A stretch of 64,000 nt of DNA from Pseudomonadota bacterium. Lineage in GTDB: Bacteria; Pseudomonadota; Alphaproteobacteria; Acetobacterales; Acetobacteraceae. The notes beneath the pieces were generated by a model. That model saw only the letters and a list, made by a program, of their open reading frames with translations. It had not been told where the DNA came from and did not search any database. Below are positions 48,301 to 56,010 of the stretch, in pieces (within the stretch, counting starts at the first letter, position 1; the number at the start of each line of letters is the position of its first letter). Where the stretch lies: positions 1 through 64,000 of the forward strand of contig JAFEFW010000641.1 of assembly GCA_018240405.1 (NCBI GenBank), in the 5' to 3' direction. Both the position numbers and the translations under genes were made by a program.

Positions 48301-51300
48301 GCCATTCTGCGTGGTGAGGGAAACGTTCACGCCCGGGCGCGACTGACCATCGTCGATGCCGCCCGAAATCACGCCCTGGACGTCCAGCTTGCCCAGAACG
48401 CCAATCCCGAGCGTGCCCGCCGTAGCTGCGCTGCGCACGGCGGTGCCGGCTTGCACCGTGCCGACCTGGGTCAGCGTATACGGCGCCTCCAGCGGAGCAA
48501 TTGAAATCACGAAATCGCCGGTGGTGCGGAAGTCGGACAGGGTGCGGATGTTGTTCCAGCGGTTCGGCGCGGTCAGCGAGACGTTGCCGATGGTATCGGC
48601 GCTCGGCGTGTACCAGCCAAGGGCGATCGAACTGCCCCAACCCAGGACACTGAGCCCCGGCGAAACAATGGCGTTGCGCAGAACGCCGGCAGTGCCGGTC
48701 AGCGTGCCGGTGTTGATCAGGCCCAGCGCAGATTCAGAGATCAGGGTCTTGGCGTATAGTCCGAGATGGGAGGTGACGATGCGTCCCTGAATGTCGATCG
48801 TGCCGCCGACCAGAACCGCGGGAATGGGCGGCGCGAAGAAGTTCACCGCATTGGCTGTCGATGGCAGTTGCAGCGGGGTGACGGGCGGCAGGGACAAGGC
48901 GAGGCCTAGCGTCTGCCCAGGTGCGAACAGCGTGTAGCCGGTTACAATGGTATTCGAGGCGTTAATCGATCCAAACGTGGCAACTGACTGCGTCTCGCTT
49001 GAATCGATGCGCACCACGCCGAGCGGGGCCTGGACAGCATTACCGACGATTATGGTGCCACTGTTCACCTCGACCGCCGGACCGGCGACCCGGCCCTCTC
49101 CGGTGATGGTCGCGGTGGCGCCGTCACCTGTTGTCAGCAGCATGAAGCCGGTCGTTCCACCAGCCGCGACCGTGCCGGCCACGCTGATATTGCCGCTGGC
49201 GGTGACGCCAAGCGTGCCACCCGCCGCGAACAGGGCGCCGGCGCCCTGGGTGAAATTCCCGGCGCTGAACACGTTCGCGTCCTGGTTGACAACGATCACG
49301 CCGCCGGTCTGCTCGAAGCTGCCGGAAATTGCGCCGGAGCCACCCCAGCCGGCGATGACTCCGTTGGAGCCGATGCCGGAGACGCTGGCGAGGGCTAACC
49401 TCTGGGAGTTGCCGTCGAAACCTTCCCCGACGTCCAGATTGCCGCCGATGCTGAAAAGTCCGCCGCTCTGGCTGACGCCGCCGACCACGGCGTTCCCCAC
49501 GGTAATCACATAGCCGCTGCTCTGAGTCAGCAAACCGGAGACGGCCAGGCCACCATTGCTGCCGACGTAGGCGTTGCCGGACACGGCGAGGTTGCCGTCA
49601 ACGAAGATGTCTGTCGCATTGTTCAACGTCGCAACGATACCGACGCCGGATACCGAAACGTTGCTGCCCGTCAGGCTGATGAACCCGTCCTCCTCCACCC
49701 CGCCCACCGCGATCACGCGCCCATCGGTAATCGAGATGCTGTTGGTGCCGGTCATCCGCACCGAACCCGCGTTGATGAGGCCGGCGGTCTGGACGATGGA
49801 GTCGGCGGTCAGCACCGCTTCGCCGTCGGCCTTGATGACCGGCAGGATGATTGACCCGATCTGCTGGATCGCGATCGTGCCGGCGGTCAGCGACAGGCTG
49901 CCACCCGGGCCGGCGACGACCTCGCCGCCGATGGTCATGGTGCGGCCGGGTGTCTCAATGGTAACCGTCTGCCCGCCGGACTGTGCGCCGTAGCCGGCGA
50001 CGACGTTGCCCTGGATCGACAGGTCCGTGCTGTTGCGCACGGTGATGTTGCCCCCTGCCGCCAGCGCCCAGGTGATGCCGGGCGGCTCAAGGCCGATCGT
50101 GCCGATGGCGTTGCTCGTGCCGATTAACGAGATATCGCCGCTGATGATGCCGGCATTGGTCAGCAGGCCGACATCCAGCACGCCGCCGGTCTGCTGCGTC
50201 ACGCCGCCGTTCGATGCTTCCAGCATCAGCCGGCCAGCGGTGAGCGTGCTGGCAGCCAGGTTGATGCCGTTCGTCCCGCTCAGCACGATCGTACCCGCGT
50301 TCAGCGCGGTGAGGTGGGCGGACAGCCCGATGCTGCCGCCATTCATGGTGATGCGGCCGGCGGTGACGTCGGCGCCGACCGAAATGTTCCCGCCATTGGC
50401 GAGCATGGACACAGTCTGGAAGGCGTTCGCGCTAATTGGCGCGTTCGTCGTCAACGTGATGTTCGGCGCCTGCAGGGTCAGGCTGAGTGCGCCGCCGGAC
50501 AACGTGATCGGCGCATCGTCATAGATCAGCGACTGTGCCTGCAGCACGATATTGCCGGCCAGCGAGCCGATCGTATCGATGGTGATGGTTGCGTTGGACG
50601 GCGGCGAGCCGGCCGCAACGGTGCTGCCCGACAGGACCGCGTCGGTGGTGCCGGAGGCGACGATGTTCAGAACCTCGGGATCCAGCAGAATCGTGCCAGC
50701 GAGACCTTGCGGTGCGGTGACGTCGACCGGCCCGGTCAGGCTAAGTCCTTTGTCGCCGGAAACCTCGACGAAGCCGCCGTTGCCGCCGTTCGGGCCGCCC
50801 TTCGCGGTGATTGCGCCGGCCATGTCCGTGCTGTCGGTCGACAGCACGGTGACCCGGCCGCCCGGGCCGCTGTCAACGGCGTCCGCCGCCACTTTCGCGC
50901 CCTTGGCGACCTGCACCACCTTTGCGGTCCTCGCGCCGGAGACCGAGGGGCCGCCGGTGGCGCGCGCCAGTGTGGTGCCAATGGCGACGGTGCCGCCGCC
51001 CGCCGGCCCGGAGGCCGAAACGTTCGCCGTCGCGGTCAGCGAGACCTTGCCCGACGCATTGGCGACGATCGCGCCGCCGGTGGCGCCCGGTCCCACGCCG
51101 TCGGCCGATACGTCACCGCTGACAACGACGTCACCGCCACGGCCGGCGATCACGATCTTGCCGCTCCGGGCGGTAGTACTTTTTGCCGAGATGTTGCCGC
51201 CGGCATTCACCAGCGTCTGGACGACGCCGTCGACGGCCTGCGCCGTGAGCACCACCGTGCCGCCCTGCGCCTGGACTACGCCGGTGTTGGTGACCAGCGC

Positions 51301-52032
51301 GGCGCCGCCGTCCGGTGCCTTCGTCACCTGCTTGGTAACATTAAACGACACCATGCCGTCGCCGTACAGGTCAAGCGTGTGCGCCTCGGCGCCAGCCAGC
51401 ACGACCTTGCCCATATTGGCCCGGATGACGCCCGAATTCGCCACCTGCGGCGCCACCAGCGCGGCCAGGCCACGCTCTGCGACCGTGATCTCGCCCTGGT
51501 TGATGATCTTGGCGTCGGGCCGGCCTGGCTGATCGAACTTCAGGTTGCCGGCCATCAGGTTTTCATTGCTGATATTGGCCGACGACACGACGAGGCCGGC
51601 GGTATTGATGATCGCGCCCTTGTGGACGGTCAGGCCTGCCTGGTTGACGATTACGACCGTGCCGTTCGCCTGGATTTTGCCGGCGATCTGTGACGGGTTG
51701 GGTCCAACGACCCGGTTCAACGTGACGGCGCTGCTATTCGGAGCCTGGATGTCGACTTTGTGGGCGCTACCGACGTCGAAGCTTTGCCAGTTCACCGCCG
51801 CACGCTGGCTGCCCTGATTGATAGCGGTCGTAGCGGTCGATTGCGAAATGCTGGCCTGTCCGGCGACGACCTGGCCGCCGGTCGGACGTGCAGTCGGCGA
51901 AAGCTGTGCCAGCGCGGGGTGGCTCAGCATGACCGCGACCGCGGCCTGTAGCGCGGTGGTCGCCATCAGTCCGGTGCGTGCGCCGGCAGTGCCGACGGTG
52001 CGGTGATGAACGCCGGGCGTGAGCAAATTCAT
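45385..52032 (-). CDS. giant filamentous-haemagglutinin-type exoprotein (TpsA)
   Basis: 2215 residues from ATG 52032, 5 bp after the tpsB stop; the frame is open to 52194 inside tpsB. Signal region with hydrophobic core before SHPALAQ. The TPS secretion domain (~45-270) has VNWQSFDVGSAHKVDIQ, RVVGPNPSQIAGKIQANG, and VVIVNQAGL. The body is Gly/Ala/Thr-rich beta-helix sequence containing a large unit repeated about three times. The unit is marked by VFSAGNFTQG-like, VFSLGAFTQS-like and IFTTGVFTQA-like segments near nt 49255, 47660 and 46335. The C-terminus has a Cys pair (GCAIATSCGTGN) and an acidic end (NDFEDEDLLPDVAKRDYRT). Probably a long surface fibre or adhesin. Confidence 0.93.
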   Translation of the reverse strand: MNLLTPGVHHRTVGTAGARTGLMATTALQAAVAVMLSHPALAQLSPTARPTGGQVVAGQASISQSTATTAINQGSQRAAVNWQSFDVGSAHKVDIQAPNSSAVTLNRVVGPNPSQIAGKIQANGTVVIVNQAGLTVHKGAIINTAGLVVSSANISNENLMAGNLKFDQPGRPDAKIINQGEITVAERGLAALVAPQVANSGVIRANMGKVVLAGAEAHTLDLYGDGMVSFNVTKQVTKAPDGGAALVTNTGVVQAQGGTVVLTAQAVDGVVQTLVNAGGNISAKSTTARSGKIVIAGRGGDVVVSGDVSADGVGPGATGGAIVANASGKVSLTATANVSASGPAGGGTVAIGTTLARATGGPSVSGARTAKVVQVAKGAKVAADAVDSGPGGRVTVLSTDSTDMAGAITAKGGPNGGNGGFVEVSGDKGLSLTGPVDVTAPQGLAGTILLDPEVLNIVASGTTDAVLSGSTVAAGSPPSNATITIDTIGSLAGNIVLQAQSLIYDDAPITLSGGALSLTLQAPNITLTTNAPISANAFQTVSMLANGGNISVGADVTAGRITMNGGSIGLSAHLTALNAGTIVLSGTNGINLAASTLTAGRLMLEASNGGVTQQTGGVLDVGLLTNAGIISGDISLIGTSNAIGTIGLEPPGITWALAAGGNITVRNSTDLSIQGNVVAGYGAQSGGQTVTIETPGRTMTIGGEVVAGPGGSLSLTAGTIAIQQIGSIILPVIKADGEAVLTADSIVQTAGLINAGSVRMTGTNSISITDGRVIAVGGVEEDGFISLTGSNVSVSGVGIVATLNNATDIFVDGNLAVSGNAYVGSNGGLAVSGLLTQSSGYVITVGNAVVGGVSQSGGLFSIGGNLDVGEGFDGNSQRLALASVSGIGSNGVIAGWGGSGAISGSFEQTGGVIVVNQDANVFSAGNFTQGAGALFAAGGTLGVTASGNISVAGTVAAGGTTGFMLLTTGDGATATITGEGRVAGPAVEVNSGTIIVGNAVQAPLGVVRIDSSETQSVATFGSINASNTIVTGYTLFAPGQTLGLALSLPPVTPLQLPSTANAVNFFAPPIPAVLVGGTIDIQGRIVTSHLGLYAKTLISESALGLINTGTLTGTAGVLRNAIVSPGLSVLGWGSSIALGWYTPSADTIGNVSLTAPNRWNNIRTLSDFRTTGDFVISIAPLEAPYTLTQVGTVQAGTAVRSAATAGTLGIGVLGKLDVQGVISGGIDDGQSRPGVNVSLTTQNGINFTGDILMEWPSDANPPPVIAAVPNGTQGGNIAITVNGTGSTFTQAAGQINGGAVAITADTFGGTIALAGSANGDPPNGRIIATGTNGSVALSAGIINVGSGEVIAAVNSAQDVVLSGAVSQATDSRIQANRNVNVNGLLKENGGTIIAAGTIGATTLNQTAGTLSAGTTLAVGSGSGVAGWGGSVATGGGFNQSGGVAVGGQAVNVFSLGAFTQSGGAILASGGTLGVTATTGLSVGGTVSAAGKPSGFMLLTNGGNAVLTGVVAGPQVAVNGNVIGGNAVQAPAGTIQVPSGTTVFATAGSVTATTAIASGYTLVCANCFQVPSESAQPVPALALPSVQGPTPTSPSNTMPLVLTAGSIDIAGSLYASSLGLYARNQISQQAGSGVTASLLTGSAGAGTTLPAGLIALGWANAAAIGWGNTTGSASLPRLSNAVARLSDFATTGDLTLQSNALTQTGTVSAGGAAALRVSGGPLVQNAGTIQAGSVVLDGTLTNGVTLNGGAVIASAGSILVNSSLVTLGANQLVATTGQGTDISFAGGVTQAAGSRVSAQGNVTAASLTQNGGTVAANFGNVAIGSVTQNAGTITTARGNVTATSLLQNGGLIASTGRLAVGTGSGTAGAGGSTATTGQFVQNAGSITAGSGAAIFTTGVFTQAASAVLQSGGAVGVTANGGIAANGLIASTTPGSGVVQLATPAGISQAASGAIRTANLTGSAGGDVSLSGANGVANLGNFTAAGHAFSLANAEGLTVQGVITASSVAITAPQSTLTLAAGSGFAGLASIGGEPLQEQSFPVAGGPGVFLQAANIDNAGMTVSGATPIAVSFALTGPGLASIGTFENPGAKLFLDLSNGRAAGAIVVAGLQVRYGPPTDVLINLTGSVGGVGGIGAAPISFIAPGVQANYQINGCAIATSCGTGNLSTSINGAQNLQNLTTIPIINGLQDLQMGGMLNDFEDEDLLPDVAKRDYRT

Positions 52033-52037
52033 TGCAG

Positions 52038-53831
52038 TTAAAACCGTTGCAGAAGTTGCCAATAGAACGCGGCGGAGGACAGCGGTGAAATGCCCGTTCC
52101 CTGTCCACCGTTCGGGTAGCGATTCTGGCGGTAGACGCCCTCGAAATCTATTTCGGTAGCAGAACTTAGGAAGAAGCGCACGCCGCCGCCCCACGACCGC
52201 AGGACCACGTCCGCCTCCAGGCTGGTATTCTGCCAGGCCTGACCCCAGTCATAGAACAGGTAGAACTGCGACTGCACCTCGAACGGGATCGGCTTCGGCG
52301 TCGGCAATCTGGCGTTTAGCTGCAACTCAACGGCAGCGGTAACGGCGCTGTCGCCACTGACCTGGCCATAGTAATAACCACGGTTGAACTGTGGACCACC
52401 GAGATAAAACTTCTCGGCAGGCGGCAGCAACACGGCGCTGTACTGCCAGCCGACGCGGCCTGCCAGTGCCACCGAAGCATCGGCGAACGGCCGGAACAAG
52501 GTCTGCGTGCGGGACGTCTCACCGCTGATCTTGGTGAAGGTGATGGTCTCGCCCAGGCGCGGCGGCGGGGTCCAGGTGTCGTTGTTTGACGAGGCGCCGA
52601 GCGCCGAAACACCCTGGCTGAGCTTGGCGCTGAAGCTGTTGATACCGGTACGATCTGCGCCCAGCCAGGTATCGAGCATTGCGTAGTCTTCGCCGAGGCG
52701 AAAGACTCGCAGGCTGTCGAAGGAACTGCGCTGCGGCGTGCCAAATTGGTTCAAATTGTTCTGCGTATTGTTCTCTAGCGCATCAAAAGCCAGGGACATG
52801 ACAAGGCTCTGAGCCCTGGAACGGATGACCGGATACGCGAAGGAGCCGCCGAAGATATCGGTGCGGCCGGTATAGCCGATTTGCTGCAGGACGCCGCGTG
52901 GCGAGGAACGGCCGCCACCGCCATACAGGCGGAATTTCAGGCCGGAACCGCCGACGAAAAGTTCCTCGGAAACCTGGCCGAAGAAGTTGGCACCGTTCAG
53001 TGCGCCATACAGCGACAATTGTGTCTGCTCACCATACTCGGTGAAGCTGTTGGCATTGAAAACGCCCAGGCCCTGCTTGGGACCGATCAGGTCAAACGCC
53101 CGGTTGTCCGCCGAGATGTAGCCGGTGAACGGCCGGCGGGAAACTTGAGCGACAAGGGTCAGAGCGCCTGGATCGCCCTCGGATGGATTCAATACCGATT
53201 TGACCGTGAGGCCGGGAATGTCCTGCGCCAGCAGCAGCCAGCGCTCAAGCTCCGCGGTGTTCAGCGGCGTCTGGCCGACAAGGTGGCGCAGGAAACGCAG
53301 CACTTGGGTGCCCGCCGGTCCGATGTCGCCGTCCAGCTTCACGTCGGCGACGTAGCCCTCGATCACCTGGAACCGGACTTCGTTACGCTGCACCGTCGCC
53401 TGCACGGTGGTGAAGGCGTAGCCCTGGCTCCGGTAGAGGTCGACGATGGCGGCGCGCGACGCTTCAATCTGTGCCTCGGGCACCGACGGACCCGTCAGGC
53501 CTTGCGTCAGGGCCGCAATCTGCGATTGCGGAAAGGCGGTGGCACCGTTGATGACGACGTTGGAGATGGCATGCGTTGCGCCGCCGGTTACGGATTCGGG
53601 CGCCGTCGGCCGTGCGGGCCGCGGCAGACCTGGCGCCAGTGTGGGCTGTTCCGGCTGCACAATGCCGGGCAGCGGCGAGCCCTGTAGCACCGAGGGCGGG
53701 GTAAAGGGTCTTGGAACCTCCTGCGCGTGGGCGGTGGTCACGGTGCCGGCGCCAAGCAGGAACGCGACCCCGATTCGGGTCAGGCCACGGGCACGTACTC
53801 GGCTCGCATAGGTTGTATGAGACCTAACCAC
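52038..53831 (-). CDS. two-partner secretion outer-membrane transporter (TpsB/FhaC-ShlB type)
   Basis: 597 residues from the GTG at 53831, preceded by AAGGG with a 6-nt spacer. A GTG at 53939 would add 36 residues but lacks a ribosome site and disrupts the signal peptide. Signal: RVRARGLTRIGVAFLLGAGTV with cleavage after AHA. A Pro-rich lead is followed by POTRA domains (~95-250: VINGATAFPQSQIAALTQGL, VRFQVIEGYVADVKLDGDIG, PGLTVKSVLNPSEGDPGALTL). The 16-strand-type barrel ends in aromatic SSAAFYWQLLQRF, a C-terminal Phe as expected for Bam substrates. The barrel has the conserved FYDWG-type motif (YLFYDWGQAW). It exports the TpsA encoded 5 bp downstream. Confidence 0.94.
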   Translation of the reverse strand: MVRSHTTYASRVRARGLTRIGVAFLLGAGTVTTAHAQEVPRPFTPPSVLQGSPLPGIVQPEQPTLAPGLPRPARPTAPESVTGGATHAISNVVINGATAFPQSQIAALTQGLTGPSVPEAQIEASRAAIVDLYRSQGYAFTTVQATVQRNEVRFQVIEGYVADVKLDGDIGPAGTQVLRFLRHLVGQTPLNTAELERWLLLAQDIPGLTVKSVLNPSEGDPGALTLVAQVSRRPFTGYISADNRAFDLIGPKQGLGVFNANSFTEYGEQTQLSLYGALNGANFFGQVSEELFVGGSGLKFRLYGGGGRSSPRGVLQQIGYTGRTDIFGGSFAYPVIRSRAQSLVMSLAFDALENNTQNNLNQFGTPQRSSFDSLRVFRLGEDYAMLDTWLGADRTGINSFSAKLSQGVSALGASSNNDTWTPPPRLGETITFTKISGETSRTQTLFRPFADASVALAGRVGWQYSAVLLPPAEKFYLGGPQFNRGYYYGQVSGDSAVTAAVELQLNARLPTPKPIPFEVQSQFYLFYDWGQAWQNTSLEADVVLRSWGGGVRFFLSSATEIDFEGVYRQNRYPNGGQGTGISPLSSAAFYWQLLQRF

Positions 53832-53842
53832 CTCAAACCCTT

Positions 53843-53855
53843 TGCAATTATTGCA
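53843..53855. promoter_or_regulatory. 13-bp palindrome next to tpsB ribosome site
   Basis: TGCAAT-T-ATTGCA, a perfect inverted repeat with a single central base, 12 bp upstream of the GTG start and touching the AAGGG ribosome site. Occupancy by a protein or RNA pairing here would affect translation or transcription of tpsB. Confidence 0.4.
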
Positions 53856-54021
53856 CGGGTATACAAGGCCATTTTGCTCAACGCAACGTGACCACGGGCT
53901 GTTATGAAATTTTTGTTTGTCGAGATCGCGTATTGTCACAAGTGTGGCGCGTCGGTATCAGGGCAAGTATCCACACCGTCCGCTGCAGTGGCAACGCCAT
54001 GAAATCATTTGATATATTGAC

Positions 54022-54085
54022 TTATCTAAGGTTATCTATTCTACAACCGACGAAATCCGTATAGTCCACAACCGGTGAAAATCGT
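54022..54085. repeat. two sets of direct repeats upstream of tpsB
   Basis: TTATCTA occurs exactly at 54022-54028 and 54032-54038, a 10-bp period (one helix turn). Beside it a 20-bp block CTACAACCGACGAAATCCGT (54041-54060) recurs with 15 of 20 matches at 54066-54085, period 25 bp. Tandem sites on one helix face are typical of response-regulator binding; the regulator is unknown. Confidence 0.45.
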
Positions 54086-54195
54086 GCGAACCGAAGCGGC
54101 CGGGTCGTTGCGTAGACGATCCCGGCGCGCCTCGGCTTATGTTTCGACGCCATATTAGATATGGCTTGCACCGTCAAAGCGCCGGGGGTGTACTG

Positions 54196-55107
54196 TCAGC
54201 CTGCACCCGATCGTTGCAGATTCCGCATCAGATCAAGGTTCCAGGCTACATAGCCGGGTTGCACGTGCGCCAGTCGGCTTCGCATCAGCGCGTGAGCGTC
54301 GGCCAAGCGGAAAAACGGGATCGACGGATACAAGTGGTGTTCCGCGTGGTATGGCATGTTCCACATTAGCAGACGCACCGGCGCAGTGGTCAGTGTTGTT
54401 CGTGTATTGGTCAGGCCGTTGCGGTCTTCCGTGCAGCCCGTATGTTCCGCCAGCAGATAGGCGCGCAGCGGTGGCTGGCCGAGCAATTGCGGGCCGATCC
54501 AGTAGAGCAAAGGGGTCGCCCAGCCGAACAGCGCGGCGGACAGCGCCGACGCGCCAAGCATCAGGGCGATCATCCAGCGGCCGCTGCGGATGATGACCGG
54601 TGCGGCGGCCGGCGTGACAAAAGGATAGGCGGACAGGTCGCCGCGCAGGCAGTCCCACGCCACGCGAAGACGCAACGACCAGAACGGCACGCCGAGCACA
54701 CGCAGCCAATAGCCGCGCAAATCGCGCGGTGCGGGTGCGGCGAGTTCCGGATCCTGCCCCGGAATCTGCGTGTGGCGGTGATGCGCGAGGTGGAAGGCAA
54801 TGTAAAAATGCCAGTTCAACAGCGATGGACAGGCGCAAATCCAACCCACCACGGCGTTCATGCGCCGCGAGGCGAAGGCAGTCTGGTGCATGGTTTCGTG
54901 CGCTGGTGCAAACAGCGCCGCCTGTACAATGCCCAGCGCGGCCATGGCGGGCAGGACCATCCATCCCGACGACAGCGCCACCACCAATCCGGCGGCGACC
55001 AATAGGACACTATGTATTGCCAGGCGCAGGCCGCCCTGAAGGTCAGACCGGCCCTGCAGCGCGCGCAGTTCTTCAATGCTCAGGATGCGGTCCGAAACAG
55101 CGGTCAA
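54196..55107 (-). CDS. membrane fatty-acid desaturase
   Basis: 303 residues from a TTG at 55107 with AGGAG 6 nt upstream; GTG 55155 is an alternative that lacks a ribosome site. The three His boxes for the di-iron centre are present: HETMH, HLAHHRH and YHAEHH. Hydrophobic segments flank them in pairs (HSVLLVAAGLVVAL, MVLPAMAALGIVQAALF, WMIALMLGASALSAALFGW). Introduces a double bond into an acyl or carotenoid-like chain using O2. The HETMH and MPYHAEHH wording fits the fatty-acid desaturase type 1 family. It lies upstream of tpsB in the same direction but 364 bp away, so probably an independent unit, divergent from the OmpA-like gene. Confidence 0.88.
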   Translation of the reverse strand: MTAVSDRILSIEELRALQGRSDLQGGLRLAIHSVLLVAAGLVVALSSGWMVLPAMAALGIVQAALFAPAHETMHQTAFASRRMNAVVGWICACPSLLNWHFYIAFHLAHHRHTQIPGQDPELAAPAPRDLRGYWLRVLGVPFWSLRLRVAWDCLRGDLSAYPFVTPAAAPVIIRSGRWMIALMLGASALSAALFGWATPLLYWIGPQLLGQPPLRAYLLAEHTGCTEDRNGLTNTRTTLTTAPVRLLMWNMPYHAEHHLYPSIPFFRLADAHALMRSRLAHVQPGYVAWNLDLMRNLQRSGAG

Positions 55108-55350
55108 TACGGTCTCCTGCGGATTGTGGCGGCGATGGCCGTATGGCGGGGGCACGTTACGGGAAACAAGTTCAGGGTGTTGCAGCCGCTAAGCAAGTGC
55201 CATGCCGATGCAAACCAGTTATTGTGGATCATTCATGACGCGGCGGCGGCGCGATGCGCCAGCACTCCAAGTGCGGTTGCTGCGAATTTATTTGCTTCGA
55301 TTGTGCACCATGTTAGTTTGCATACGCAGTCAGTTTTCAGGAGATGTCCA

Positions 55351-55977
55351 ATGCGCAGCCGGATGGTCCCCATCGTTGCGGGTCTTTTCGCTGTCGTGGC
55401 GACGCAAGCGTTCGCTCAGAACCCGTCCGCCGACCAGATCATCAAGTCGCTGACCCCATCCGGCGACGTCAGCAAGCAGGGCACCCGTGGCATCCGCCTG
55501 TCGACCGGTGATGGCTCTGGCGCAGCCGCAGCGCCGGCGGCGCCCGCGCCGTCGGCCGGAGCGGCCCGCAAGCCCAGCCATGGTGCCATGGCGTCCTCCA
55601 AGCCGATGGCCCCGACAGAGGCGAGCGGTCCGTCGGTCGACCTGACGGTGAACTTTGAAACTGCTTCGGCCGACCTGACCGCCGATGCCATGAAGACCCT
55701 GGATGAACTCGGCGCCGCGCTGAGCAGCGATGCGCTGAAGCAATACCGCTTCCGCGTTGAAGGGCACACCGACACGGTCGGCAATGCCGCGAGCAACAAG
55801 ACCTTGTCTGAACGCCGGGCGCGGGCCGTGGTGAACTACATTTCCGCCAAGTACGGCATACCGACCGGTCGCATGGTCGCGGTTGGCATGGGTGAGGAAG
55901 GCCAGGCGGTAAAGACTGGCGATCAGGTGGCGGAGCCCAAGAATCGCCGGGTGGTGGTCGTGAATTTGGGCGCCTGA
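55351..55977 (+). CDS. OmpA-family peptidoglycan-binding protein
   Basis: 208 residues from ATG 55351 with CAGGAG upstream; the frame is open to 55012 but only this start gives a signal peptide (MRSRMVPIVAGLFAVVATQAFA). A ~70-residue Ala/Pro-rich spacer leads to an OmpA-C domain (~95-205): VNFETASADLTADAMKTLDELG, VEGHTDTVGNAASNKTLSERRA and RRVVV near the end. The conserved Asp/Arg pair for diaminopimelate binding is in the HTDxxG and SxxRA motifs. It has no beta-barrel domain and no lipobox, so it is a periplasmic peptidoglycan binder. Next genes downstream are on the same strand and may be cotranscribed. Confidence 0.9.
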   Translation: MRSRMVPIVAGLFAVVATQAFAQNPSADQIIKSLTPSGDVSKQGTRGIRLSTGDGSGAAAAPAAPAPSAGAARKPSHGAMASSKPMAPTEASGPSVDLTVNFETASADLTADAMKTLDELGAALSSDALKQYRFRVEGHTDTVGNAASNKTLSERRARAVVNYISAKYGIPTGRMVAVGMGEEGQAVKTGDQVAEPKNRRVVVVNLGA

Positions 55978-56010
55978 GCGTCCATGGCCTGCCGCTGATA
56001 TTATCCGACC

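Larger units (their letters stand above)
53832..54195. other. 364-bp leader and promoter region of the tpsB operon
   Basis: Unusually A+T-rich for this window between about 54000 and 54062. Besides the repeats listed separately, it holds a palindrome CCATAT-TAG-ATATGG (54150-54164) just after the desaturase stop, which could end that transcript or bind a regulator. No RNA gene or ORF with a credible ribosome site seen. Confidence 0.6.

Noticed and set aside
46200-49700. Repeats within tpsA considered as a CRISPR or tandem-repeat array
   Set aside because: Repeats are long, imperfect and in frame at protein level; there is no short exact repeat with unique spacers.
50314-51693. 459-residue and overlapping plus-strand frames inside tpsA
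   Set aside because: Antisense products of Gly/Ala/Thr-rich codons; no ribosome site or signal.
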